Below, in pieces: positions 16,521-25,064 of a stretch of 64,000 nt of DNA (position 1 is the stretch's first letter; every line of letters begins with the position of its first letter). Made by a program: the position numbers and the translations under genes. Where the stretch lies: NCBI GenBank assembly GCA_002723345.1, contig PBNV01000041.1, positions 1 to 64,000 of the forward strand. The letters run 5' to 3'. The notes below the pieces were generated by a model that did not search any database, was not told the DNA's origin, and was given only the letters and a program-made list of their open reading frames with translations. This stretch comes from Rhodospirillaceae bacterium (GTDB taxonomy: Bacteria; Pseudomonadota; Alphaproteobacteria; Rhodospirillales; UBA2165).

Positions 16521-17120
16521 ATGAAAACCATTGATATGACCCCCCAAGAGATGGAGCGCCACATCATGCGTTTCAGTGATCTTGTGCCGAACAAGGAGAA
16601 GACGAGTGCCAAGATCCCAAGCGAGGCTCGTGAGATGATGACGGCACGGTCGACCAAAACTGTTATTGCCGATCCTAAATCGAAGAATACGCCTTGGAGT
16701 GTCGAGGGCGATGGCGGCCCAATCCCCGGACCTGAGAATTTTGTCGTTGTAATGGCCGAATGTGACGCTGGAAATGGGCCGGGCCTTCATGTGCACCAGC
16801 GTTCAACGGAGACATTCACCTGCATAAAAGGCCGCTTTCGGATCGAATGGGGCGATGAGGGACAGCATAGCATTGAGCTTAATCTTTTTGACACTATCTC
16901 CGTCCCGCCCGGTGTCATGCGCCGTTTCGAAAACATCAGCGATGAAACCGGCTTGCTATACGTCATTCTACAAGGAAATGAGGATAAATTGCGGGATGTG
17001 GAGTTTGCGCCCAAGCTGGGTGAGGAGCTACGTGAAAAATTCGGTGATACGGTCATTAACGAGTTGCAAAACCTTGGATACGAGTTCACCGCTGGCATTG
17101 AGGATTCGACTGCCGTCTAG
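16521..17120 (+). CDS. Cupin domain-containing protein
   Basis: 199 residues starting at ATG 16521. One cupin domain in the central part: motif 1 GLHVHQRSTETFTCIKG with HxH and Glu ligands, and motif 2 PPGVMRRFEN, where the usual metal-binding His is Arg. It could be a dioxygenase-type or a binding cupin with incomplete metal ligation. It is the first gene of a compact unit whose next gene starts 5 bp later (alpha/beta hydrolase, VOC, FAH), so a role in the same catabolic pathway is likely. Confidence 0.83.
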   Translation: MKTIDMTPQEMERHIMRFSDLVPNKEKTSAKIPSEAREMMTARSTKTVIADPKSKNTPWSVEGDGGPIPGPENFVVVMAECDAGNGPGLHVHQRSTETFTCIKGRFRIEWGDEGQHSIELNLFDTISVPPGVMRRFENISDETGLLYVILQGNEDKLRDVEFAPKLGEELREKFGDTVINELQNLGYEFTAGIEDSTAV

Positions 17121-17125
17121 ACTGG

Positions 17126-17908
17126 GTGGTGAACCGTATCATGAAGCAGATTCAATGGGCCGACGTGGCGTCAGACACCGGCCACGCAAAGACTCGAGAT
17201 TTTATTATACATCATCAGGGGCGAACCGTGCCAGGTGCATTATGGTTGCCAGCCGAGGGGGGGGCTGAGGCGCTGATACTGGTAGGACATGGTGGTTCAC
17301 GGCATAAACGTGACGATAGTACCCTCGACTATATCAAGGAATTGGTTGAAAACAACAATTTGGCGGCCGCGGCGATTGACGGGCCAATTCACGGTTCCCG
17401 GGGGCTTGAGATGTCATCGCATGAGGCCTCTGATCCAAGCGCCCGGCAGGAGGCGTTCCTCGAACTTTGGAAAAGCCCGGGAAACGGCATCGAAAATATG
17501 GTTGCGGATTGGCGAATATCTCTGACGGCGCTTCTTACCCTTCCTGAACTAAAGGGCATCCCTATCGGCTATTTTGGACTTTCCATGGGAACAGCATATG
17601 GCCTGCCCTTCGCCGCCGCTGATGCTCGAATTGGTGCAGCCGTTCTAGGGATGTGGGGGGCGAATTACCCGAATAGCGCCGTGCTTGTTGAGCGGGCCAG
17701 ATTTGTTAAATGTCCCGTGTTATTTCTGCATAAATCAGAGGATAGCTTTTTTACCTTGGAGGGAGGGCTTGAAATTTATCGTGCCCTCCCAGGCCAAGAT
17801 AAGCGTTTTATGATGCATGAAGGTCCCCACACGGCGGCCACTCTGGAACAGACTAACCTCGCCACTCGGTTCTTAGTTGAACGGCTGACAATAGGGAAGC
17901 AAGCATGA
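17126..17908 (+). CDS. Alpha/beta hydrolase (dienelactone hydrolase-like)
   Basis: 260 residues from a GTG at 17126; the ATG at 17141 (preceded by GGTGG) is a possible alternative start. The alpha/beta-hydrolase fold is evident: GHGGSRH oxyanion region, nucleophile elbow GLSMG, a candidate acid Asp in HKSEDSFF and His in HEGPHTA. It would hydrolyse a carbon-carbon or ester bond in a ring-cleavage product. It overlaps the next gene by 4 bp (ATGA), which indicates translational coupling. Confidence 0.85.
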   Translation: MVNRIMKQIQWADVASDTGHAKTRDFIIHHQGRTVPGALWLPAEGGAEALILVGHGGSRHKRDDSTLDYIKELVENNNLAAAAIDGPIHGSRGLEMSSHEASDPSARQEAFLELWKSPGNGIENMVADWRISLTALLTLPELKGIPIGYFGLSMGTAYGLPFAAADARIGAAVLGMWGANYPNSAVLVERARFVKCPVLFLHKSEDSFFTLEGGLEIYRALPGQDKRFMMHEGPHTAATLEQTNLATRFLVERLTIGKQA

Positions 17909-18852
17909 ATTTAATCGGAATTGAAAAACTGGTGTATGGCGTGGAAGATCTGGACCAGTGCAAGAGGTTTTGGAGGGACTTTGGTTTGTCGGTGAGTGAG
18001 GATGATGACCAGCACGGTCTTTTCGCCTGTGCTTCTGGAGCCAAAGTTGAGGTCCGTAGGAGCGATGATCCATCGTTGCCACCGCCCGTGGTGGCCGAGC
18101 CCACCGTTCGAGAAACTGTTTGGGCTGCGGACTCTCAGGATACGGTGGATATAATCGGGGAAGAGCTGTCCAAAGACCGAAACGTTCAGATTGGTGACGA
18201 TGGGTCCGTTCACGCTGTTGACCCGGAGGGTTATGGCATTGGTTTTGCGGTTACGGGTCGTATCGACCTGCCACCAGCCAAGACTAAATACAACGGCCCC
18301 GGACACGAAACACGCTTTGATCAGCCCGCCACGTTCTATGAAAAGGCTATTCCTCAGCATTTGGCCCATGCGGTTTTTTATATTCAGGATATCGAGGGCA
18401 CCCCGGCCTTTTACCGGGAGCGTCTCGGGTTCAAATTGACGGATGCCTATGTGGGTCGTGGATGTTTCCTGCGTTGCGGCAAATCAATAGATCACCACAA
18501 TTTATTCATGTTTCAGATGCCGGACAGCAGAGGGTTTCATCACTGCGCCTTTGAAGTACGCGATTTTCACGAAGTTTTTGGGGGCGGCTTGCGGATGAAC
18601 GAGCTGGGTTGGAAAACCCATTTGGGCCCGGGTCGTCACAACGTGACGTCCGCTTATTATTGGTATTTTCGGAACCCGTGTGGTGGTGCTGCTGAGTACG
18701 GATACGACACCGACCGGGTGACCGATAATTGGATCCCGCGCTCGATTGAGCCGTCCGACGGCGCGTTTGCCGAATGGTCGTTGGAGGAGGGATTAGGCCG
18801 ATTTGCTGGCCTCCAGCGTCAAGTCAGGACAGTGAAGAAAGACAGGTCATGA
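17905..18852 (+). CDS. VOC family protein, extradiol dioxygenase-like
   Basis: 315 residues, two VOC modules. In the C-terminal module the three Fe(II) ligands of type I extradiol dioxygenases appear conserved: His in HLAHAVFY, His in FHHCAFEV and Glu in GGAAEYGYD. It overlaps the hydrolase upstream (4 bp) and the FAH gene downstream (ATGA, 4 bp). An extradiol ring cleavage followed by hydrolase and FAH steps is a standard meta-pathway order. The substrate is unknown; the N-terminal module is more divergent. Confidence 0.85.
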   Translation: MNLIGIEKLVYGVEDLDQCKRFWRDFGLSVSEDDDQHGLFACASGAKVEVRRSDDPSLPPPVVAEPTVRETVWAADSQDTVDIIGEELSKDRNVQIGDDGSVHAVDPEGYGIGFAVTGRIDLPPAKTKYNGPGHETRFDQPATFYEKAIPQHLAHAVFYIQDIEGTPAFYRERLGFKLTDAYVGRGCFLRCGKSIDHHNLFMFQMPDSRGFHHCAFEVRDFHEVFGGGLRMNELGWKTHLGPGRHNVTSAYYWYFRNPCGGAAEYGYDTDRVTDNWIPRSIEPSDGAFAEWSLEEGLGRFAGLQRQVRTVKKDRS

Positions 18853-19694
18853 AGCTGCTGTCTTACGTCAAAAACGGTCGCCCGTGCTACGGGTTAATAA
18901 CGCCTGACGGGGTGGTGAACGCATCCGCGCGTCTCGGCCAAACATATCCCTCTCTCCGAGATGTGCTGGAGGCGGGGGCATTGTTGGACTTGCAAGCAAT
19001 CGCGGCGGAGCCACCGGATCATGCCATTGAAGAGATAGAATTTGACCTTCCGATACCTAACGCCCTTAAAATTCTCTGCGCCGGACGGAATTATCCCGCC
19101 TACCATGAGGTGCAGGCTGACGGTGGCCCAAAATTCCCAAGCATCTTCGCTCGTTTGGCCCATAGTTTTGCGCCCCAAGGTCAATCATTACAGGTCCCCA
19201 AGGCATGTCCAAGTCTCGATTACGAGTGTGAACTTGTCGCCGTGATTGGTAAAGGTGGCAGCCATATCCAGCAGGACGATGCCCTCTCTCATGTCATGGG
19301 CTATACAATCATGAATGAGGGCACGGTCCGTAATTGGTCGAAAGCTGGAACGCAAAACTTCCCGGGTAAGAATTTTGATCGTTGCGGGTCCCTCGGACCT
19401 TGGATTATCACTGAGGATGAAATTGCCGACCCATCACTCCTGCACATTACCACACGCCGAAATGGAGATATCGTGCAGGATGGTGGAACAAGCCAAATGT
19501 TTTTTGATATCCCTTATCTAATTTCCCACATCTCCGAATTTCTGACCCTGGCTCCAGGAGACATGATTGCAACGGGCAGCCCGGGCGGATCAATCATGGG
19601 ATCCGACCACCCGAATTGGCTCCGGGACGGAGAAGATATGACATTTGAAATTTCTGGGATTGGGGTATTACGGAATCCCGTGACTGTTACTTAA
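18849..19694 (+). CDS. Fumarylacetoacetate hydrolase family protein
   Basis: 281 residues from the ATG at 18849, which overlaps the previous stop by 4 bp; the frame is open back to 18774 but that part lies inside the VOC gene. FAH catalytic core: LCAGRNYPAYHE, LDYECELVAVIGKGG with the metal-binding Glu residues, and GYTIMNEGTVRNW. The family hydrolyses acylpyruvates or decarboxylates 2-hydroxymuconate-type acids. It is the last gene of the 16521-19694 operon and probably carries out the final cleavage step. Confidence 0.88.
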   Translation: MKLLSYVKNGRPCYGLITPDGVVNASARLGQTYPSLRDVLEAGALLDLQAIAAEPPDHAIEEIEFDLPIPNALKILCAGRNYPAYHEVQADGGPKFPSIFARLAHSFAPQGQSLQVPKACPSLDYECELVAVIGKGGSHIQQDDALSHVMGYTIMNEGTVRNWSKAGTQNFPGKNFDRCGSLGPWIITEDEIADPSLLHITTRRNGDIVQDGGTSQMFFDIPYLISHISEFLTLAPGDMIATGSPGGSIMGSDHPNWLRDGEDMTFEISGIGVLRNPVTVT

Positions 19695-19944
19695 GCCGCC
19701 CTGGCCGGTTAAAAAAAAGTTATTCTACTTGGGCGTAATTTTAGGGTAGGGCCATGGGTGGCTTGCCCTTGTAACCGCACCCCACGCCCTTCCACATTTA
19801 GCCGGCAGAATACAGACAATCACGCGCACGGTGGCTCCATTTGATTATTGGCCATGTTGCAACGCATAAACTATAGTCGAGCGTTGACGCTGTTAGGGAA
19901 TACTAATAGCACAAGTCTGCTTCAAGTTCATGTGAGATCATTTA
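19695..19944. other. Intergenic region before the glycosyltransferase cluster
   Basis: 250 bp without a credible gene. A short A tract (eight A) follows the FAH stop, but no convincing terminator stem precedes it. A TTGACG at about 19883 lacks a correctly spaced -10 box. Nothing else is seen. Confidence 0.4.
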
Positions 19945-21159
19945 GTGCCTAAAATTAATCTGCATGAAGAGCTATCCCGAGCGTTACGTTACGATGAGCG
20001 GGGGGAAATCACCGAGGCAGTCGCTTGCCTTGATGGTATCGTGCGGTTCCTGCCAGAGGGCTCAGCCTATCAAAAATTTGTTGGTCAACTATATCAACGC
20101 TTAGGCGAAGATGAAAAGTCGCTGACTTTAATCATGGCTGCATTGGAGAAGACACCTAAAGATCCTGATCTTCACCTCTGTCTTGGATACCACAATGTTG
20201 ATAATTCCTTGCTGGAGATCGCAGCGGAAAACTTCAACGCAGCCCTTAGGTTGGATCCATCGCTCAAGGCTGCGCAACTTTATCTGGGCCGGACGCAGGG
20301 TTTTCTGGGGGATCTGGCCAATGCTGAAAAGTCTTTGATCAAGGCCATTGCACTTGATCCCGATGGACTGGAGCCTCACATCCAACTCGCGCATATTCTG
20401 CTGCGCCAAAATAAAATTGATCAGGCTCGCCAGAAATTTAGTCAAGTTAAGGAAATGGCTCCCGGGAACAGAATGGCTGAGATTGGTCTTAAGCGGGTGA
20501 ATGCGCTTTCAACCTCTCTCGTGAAAACTGCTACCAATGCCCAGGCCGACGCGGCGACGGTTGCATGTATTAAACAGGGAACAAAATATGGGCCCGCATA
20601 TGTCAACCGGCTACAAAGCATGGTTCGGCGAAATTCTGAGATAGATCTACGATTTGTCTGTTTCACAGATGATCCCAGCGGACTTGATGACGGTATTGAG
20701 GTCTTGTCTCTGCCCGATGGTGGTCTTCAGGGTTGGTGGAACAAAGTATCTCTGTTCCGCGATGATCTCGCGGATATTGGTGAGAAATTTCTCTACTTTG
20801 ATCTGGATGTGGTGCTGACTGGAAATATCGATCAAATGCTGCGATATGACAGCGACTTTGCCATCATGGATAATGACTATGTGCCAGGCTTTAACACGTC
20901 GGTATTTTTATTAAAAACCGGCTCCCGGCCTAACGTTCGAGCGAATTTTTCTCAAGCAATTGCCAATGAATATGACGGCGATCAAGATTGGGTCGCCGTT
21001 ATGGCCCCAGACGCGGAGCTCTGGCCAGATATGTGGTGCGTGCCGTATCGGCTTAGAGCTGCACAAAAGCCCCCTGCCATAACAAAGGTAGTGGTCTTTT
21101 CCGGGCGCCCCAACCCTGAGGACTATCCATCAGATTGGATTAGTAAATCTTGGTATTGA
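19945..21159 (+). CDS. TPR-repeat protein fused to a GT-A-like glycosyltransferase domain
   Basis: 404 residues beginning at GTG 19945. Residues about 1-190 contain five to six tetratricopeptide-like helix pairs (for example ALRLDPSLKAAQLYLGRT and AIALDPDGLEPHIQLAHI). The C-terminal half resembles a GT-A glycosyltransferase with a D-x-D metal motif at FDLDVVLTGN, preceded by GWWNKVSLFRDD. Such proteins add sugars to surface glycans or to flagellin-like acceptors. It is convergent with the CgeB-like transferase and sugar methyltransferase genes, together forming a glycan-modification patch. The donor sugar is unknown. Confidence 0.75.
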   Translation: MPKINLHEELSRALRYDERGEITEAVACLDGIVRFLPEGSAYQKFVGQLYQRLGEDEKSLTLIMAALEKTPKDPDLHLCLGYHNVDNSLLEIAAENFNAALRLDPSLKAAQLYLGRTQGFLGDLANAEKSLIKAIALDPDGLEPHIQLAHILLRQNKIDQARQKFSQVKEMAPGNRMAEIGLKRVNALSTSLVKTATNAQADAATVACIKQGTKYGPAYVNRLQSMVRRNSEIDLRFVCFTDDPSGLDDGIEVLSLPDGGLQGWWNKVSLFRDDLADIGEKFLYFDLDVVLTGNIDQMLRYDSDFAIMDNDYVPGFNTSVFLLKTGSRPNVRANFSQAIANEYDGDQDWVAVMAPDAELWPDMWCVPYRLRAAQKPPAITKVVVFSGRPNPEDYPSDWISKSWY

Positions 21160-21185
21160 GGAAGATAAAAGTCCGCTCGTCGTGT

Positions 21186-22154
21186 TTATTCCCTCCTAAT
21201 CAATCGACCTAACAAAGTTCTCCAGTATTGATCAGCAGAATATCGCGTGCTGGCGATCATGTGGCCGTTTGTAGAGATGCGACGGCGCTCCTCTTCATGT
21301 GTCAGGTAATAGTTTACTTTTGCAACTAAATCTCGCTCGTCTGTAAACGAAACATAATCCATACCCGGCCGAAACCATTTTTTTGTTTCGGGGTTCTCTT
21401 GTTCCATCAAAAGAGCACCGCAAAGTGTAGTTTCGATGGTTCGGCCTTTACAGTGGTGGTTGGGTTCATCGAAAACTGGACGGGAAAAATTTAGGGCGAT
21501 GCGCGATCGGCGAAGATGGTTTGCATAGGCGCCAATCGAAAATTGATGCTCGCTGAGACCACCTTTCTGAACCACATTGATCCGGTGTTCTTGCAGCATT
21601 GCAATGAAAATCTTGCGATCGGTATAGCGGTCGACGCGGCCCATAAAACTGACATCAATTGATCTGTCATCCGCATCCGGGAGGCAAAAAATAGAGGGGT
21701 CTTGAGGCGTCCAAAGGTCAATAAATGAGGCTGTATCCGAAATATGTTTTGGGTATACCGAGTAACAGTCTTGAACGACGATCAAATCTACGTGGCGGGA
21801 TACGTCATTCATCCAATTAGCTGCAATTTGATCATGCGTATCGCTGTGGATTGATGCCACCTTGGCAGTTGTTTGCTGCCGGATCTCTCCGAGTGTCTCC
21901 AGACTTGGATTTAGGTCTGTGCCGCGGACCAGTCTCAAGATGACGAAATCGGGCCGTTCCTGACGGCATTTTTCCAGCAAGGCACTATCGCAGCGCTTAT
22001 GCGTATCATGCACATACGCGTCATAAAAAAATGTTTTGATCTCGGCGAGGCCTGTGGATGAAAGGGAGCCAATAAAATTGTGATGGATCGAGGAGAAACC
22101 CAATTCTGGATTGCACGCTGACCATTTCTCTCCGACGATAAGGATTTTATACAT
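21186..22154 (-). CDS. CgeB-like glycosyltransferase family protein
   Basis: 322 residues. The N-terminal Rossmann half (MYKILIVGEKWS, VASIHSDTHD) and the C-terminal 'Glycosyl transferases group 1' domain with RSRIALNFSRP, GRTIETTLCGALLMEQ and the closing segment LVAKVNYYLTHEEERRR are typical of CgeB/DUF3880-type GT-B enzymes. It likely transfers a nucleotide-sugar residue to a surface glycan. It starts 6 bp downstream of the methyltransferase-like gene on the same strand, so the two are co-transcribed. Confidence 0.82.
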   Translation of the reverse strand: MYKILIVGEKWSACNPELGFSSIHHNFIGSLSSTGLAEIKTFFYDAYVHDTHKRCDSALLEKCRQERPDFVILRLVRGTDLNPSLETLGEIRQQTTAKVASIHSDTHDQIAANWMNDVSRHVDLIVVQDCYSVYPKHISDTASFIDLWTPQDPSIFCLPDADDRSIDVSFMGRVDRYTDRKIFIAMLQEHRINVVQKGGLSEHQFSIGAYANHLRRSRIALNFSRPVFDEPNHHCKGRTIETTLCGALLMEQENPETKKWFRPGMDYVSFTDERDLVAKVNYYLTHEEERRRISTNGHMIASTRYSADQYWRTLLGRLIRRE

Positions 22155-22160
22155 GCTGGG

Positions 22161-23297
22161 TCAGCCCTCGTAAGTCGGGTTTACCCATAAATTTGCCTGG
22201 CCCCGTCTTTGCGGGTAGTTATCTCCTAAAATATCTGACTTGCATTTCTGTAGGTTTTTGAAATGTGCGGGTGGGATCCCCCCCGGACCTTGATGATCAT
22301 ACTGATGGTTTTGCTCGAAGAATATGCCGGTTTTGTCTATGATTTTGGATATATGTTTGCAGTACTGCTCTATCTGCCTGTCCGACATTTCAGAGAGAGA
22401 TAGCGTGTTTATCACCAGGTCAGCCGTTGGGGCTTCGTGGACCCATAAAGAGCATAGCGTATTGGACACGTAGGTAAAAACTGGGGTTGACTGTCCGCTG
22501 ACCGGGGTGGCTTGAGAACAAATCTTGTGACCGGCCTGTGGAAGTAAAATAGATAAATAAATCGCTGAGAATGCGAGGGACTCGGGAATGTCTATAATCG
22601 AGTATTGGAGATTTTCACCAAAAATGAGGGAGAGAAAATAGGCGAGCCCCCCATAGCCCCCGCCAATTTCGACTATGTTTATCGTTCCGTTGTCGTGCTG
22701 ACGCTTAGTTAGCCAATCCAGAACACCATTTTCCTGCATCAAACACAGACGTTCCAGGTACGATTCTGTATCAGAGTTGATGATCTTTCCGTCCCAAAGC
22801 CAGCCGATTTCTCCAAATCTTCTCGGGGGGGTTATTCTGAGAGGTTCAGGTAGAGCATTGGACACCCTTACGTAATCAAACACGGACTGATCCGGTGGCC
22901 CGGCAAGGCGCCTCAGAGTATCATCCCAATTGTCCGGTAATTTTTTGGACACCCAAGGCCTCTTGACAGCGAATTCCAGAGTTGCCAGCTGATAGCCGGT
23001 GAAGGCGTGACAATAAAGCCTCATCTTTTTGATAACGTCGCGATCCTTTAATGCCAGCAGATTATAAGACGTTTGTGCATTCCGCGTGCTACCGTCTAAT
23101 TCGAATGATGGCTGGCTCTCTGGATGCCATCCCTCATCCGGTAAGAAAAAACAGGCTTCCTCGGGATTTGATAGCGTTTCACGGGTTCTGTCTTCTATTA
23201 GGCGCTCTATGGCATTTAAGGTGCGACACGCCGAGCGGTATTCGTCATCAGAGAGGTCCGACGTCTCATCAGAAAATACAAAGCCGTCTAAGCCCAA
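22161..23297 (-). CDS. Putative sugar O-methyltransferase
   Basis: 378 residues. An SAM-binding motif I, VEIGGGYGGLAYFLSLIFG, lies near residue 210, followed by YSIIDIPESL; this arrangement matches the family of putative sugar O-methyltransferases found in bacterial glycan loci. The first available start is TTG at 23297, immediately after an in-frame stop, with GAAGGA about 11 nt upstream. The gene is upstream of the CgeB-like transferase and probably methylates the same glycan. The acceptor is not known. Confidence 0.72.
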   Translation of the reverse strand: MGLDGFVFSDETSDLSDDEYRSACRTLNAIERLIEDRTRETLSNPEEACFFLPDEGWHPESQPSFELDGSTRNAQTSYNLLALKDRDVIKKMRLYCHAFTGYQLATLEFAVKRPWVSKKLPDNWDDTLRRLAGPPDQSVFDYVRVSNALPEPLRITPPRRFGEIGWLWDGKIINSDTESYLERLCLMQENGVLDWLTKRQHDNGTINIVEIGGGYGGLAYFLSLIFGENLQYSIIDIPESLAFSAIYLSILLPQAGHKICSQATPVSGQSTPVFTYVSNTLCSLWVHEAPTADLVINTLSLSEMSDRQIEQYCKHISKIIDKTGIFFEQNHQYDHQGPGGIPPAHFKNLQKCKSDILGDNYPQRRGQANLWVNPTYEG

Positions 23298-23624
23298 AAC
23301 CTATTCATCCTTCGTAAGTGGTGACACATATAATGCAACAGAAAATCCCCTAACATCACGTAAAAATCTCCAGGAACAGGGTTTTGGAATGTATAATTTT
23401 AGAGATGCAGCCAGGCTACAAACACTTGCCTGAACCTGCTGCGCGAGAGTTGTACATGAAACCATCAGGGTAAATCGCGGTTACTCTATGACTATTGGTC
23501 AGAAGTAATCTTGTTTGACCAGGGAAAGATCGGCAAGGAAATTGCCTCAGAACTCGCTCGTCAAGCTGGACGGAGAGATAATGGGGTTATCAAAGCGACG
23601 GTTAACTGCGAGGGTGTGGCGAGT
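23298..23624. other. Divergent intergenic region
   Basis: 327 bp between the methyltransferase-like gene (minus strand) and the DUF1330 gene (plus strand). The open frame into DUF1330 begins at a TTG at 23511 but lacks a ribosome site and similarity. Presumably it holds both promoters. No strong repeats or hairpins were seen. Confidence 0.4.
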
Positions 23625-23918
23625 ATGAAAAAAGCCTATTGTGTTGCGGCGTATAGAGAGATCCGGGATCAACAAAAATTAACTTCATATTTGAAATTGG
23701 CCGGCCCGGCAATTGATGCCGCTGGTGGACGTGTTCTAGCTCGGGGGCTCGCGGCCCAAGTGTATGAAAGTGGCATCAAGGAGCGCACCACCATTATAGA
23801 GTTTGACTCGGTGGAAGCGGCAACGGAATTGCATGCTGGATCCGCCCATCAGGCTGCCCTACGGGCACTTGCGGATGGCGTCGTGCAGGACCTCCGGCTC
23901 GTGGAAGCGGTTGAATAG
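23625..23918 (+). CDS. DUF1330 domain-containing protein
   Basis: 97 residues from the ATG at 23625 (GAGGGTG upstream), the standard DUF1330 size. A ferredoxin-like alpha/beta dimeric-barrel fold is expected, with family-typical YESGIKERTTIIEFDSVEAA and a terminal LVEAVE. The biochemical role of DUF1330 is not established. It stands alone on the plus strand ahead of a lipoprotein hydrolase. Confidence 0.85.
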   Translation: MKKAYCVAAYREIRDQQKLTSYLKLAGPAIDAAGGRVLARGLAAQVYESGIKERTTIIEFDSVEAATELHAGSAHQAALRALADGVVQDLRLVEAVE

Positions 23919-23990
23919 CGGGGGAAGGGATTTTAACTTCTGGGAAGTCGGGGTCTCACGTTCTGTCGTACTCTCTACGTAGGTGCACCA

Positions 23991-24950
23991 ATGTATCGTT
24001 CGGCTGTGTCATTATCGATGTTGATCGGAATGTTTAGCTTATCTGCCTGTGTTACGTCGCCGGCTGAAAAACTAGCTTACACAGCCGAGGTCTTTGAACT
24101 TTCAGGCACAAGCCGAGGTAAGGAGAAACCCGTAATCGCGATGATAGCGACACCTCCTGGGTCACAGGGCAAACTACCATTAATTATCACCTTGCATGGT
24201 AGTAGCAGAGACGGTTTAAATTTTCCAGGCGGTAAAGGGCGAACGGATGAGTATTCTTCTCGTTTGATGAGGGAGGGGACGAGACGCGGTTTCGCCGTCG
24301 TTGCGCTGGATGCTTTCTACAAAACTGATATCCGGCCGAGTGAGAAAACGACTTTCCCAAATGCCCATCAGTATGCGTTAGATCTGAAAGATATTTTGGC
24401 CAAAGACCGCCGCTTTGATACTAAAAACTTTTTTCTCACGGGATTTAGTTACGGGGGAGGAACAGTACTCAAGTCAGTGGATAGCCGAACGGACTTCAAA
24501 TCCATGCCGTGGCGTGCGGTGGCATCTGCTGAGCCAGGATGTAACGTTATATCGGAGCCGGTAAAAGTCCCGTTCCCCTTGCTGATAATTAAAGGGTCGG
24601 AGAGCCACTATTATCTTGAGCCTTGCCAGTATTTCGAGCGCTTGCTTCGCGCCGCCGAGGTCAACGTGACGCTGGCGGTTATAGATGGCGCGAATCATTT
24701 TTTCAGCACCGATGGTCGTATCGTTCGGGGCATTGCTGTCAACGGTTGCCGTTATAACCCCGTCATCCGTAAAAAAGACAAGTCAGCAGGGGGGGAACCC
24801 TGGTTTGAATTCGCTGACGGGGCCCCAGCCACGCCACAATTGATTCGGCAAAAATGCTTTACAAAAATCGGCGGTGCTGGAAAGAACCGGTTGCTCCTTG
24901 ACGGCGTTATTGAGAGGGTTCTTGACTATTTTGAAGAACACAAATCCTGA
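23991..24950 (+). CDS. Lipoprotein alpha/beta hydrolase (dienelactone hydrolase-like)
   Basis: 319 residues. A lipoprotein signal peptide ends in the lipobox LSAC (Cys near residue 20), so the enzyme is probably anchored to the inner or outer membrane. The hydrolase fold shows LHGSSRDG (oxyanion region), nucleophile elbow GFSYGGG and the His-bearing DGANHFFS. It would be a periplasmic esterase or hydrolase, possibly for an aromatic ester, since feruloyl-CoA synthase follows about 115 bp later. The specific ester is unknown. Confidence 0.8.
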   Translation: MYRSAVSLSMLIGMFSLSACVTSPAEKLAYTAEVFELSGTSRGKEKPVIAMIATPPGSQGKLPLIITLHGSSRDGLNFPGGKGRTDEYSSRLMREGTRRGFAVVALDAFYKTDIRPSEKTTFPNAHQYALDLKDILAKDRRFDTKNFFLTGFSYGGGTVLKSVDSRTDFKSMPWRAVASAEPGCNVISEPVKVPFPLLIIKGSESHYYLEPCQYFERLLRAAEVNVTLAVIDGANHFFSTDGRIVRGIAVNGCRYNPVIRKKDKSAGGEPWFEFADGAPATPQLIRQKCFTKIGGAGKNRLLLDGVIERVLDYFEEHKS

Positions 24951-25064
24951 TATTTGATTGCGGGGACATTGGCTTAATTCCGGGTTTACTTTATCTCGCG
25001 AGGTTGATGCAGGTTGAAATCAGGTTTCTGGGTGTTCTGAGATAAATGAGAGGAAAAGTCTTCA

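Noticed and set aside
19883-19905. Possible promoter TTGACG with TACTAAT upstream of the TPR-glycosyltransferase
   Set aside because: The two boxes are only about 11 nt apart, too short for a sigma-70 promoter.
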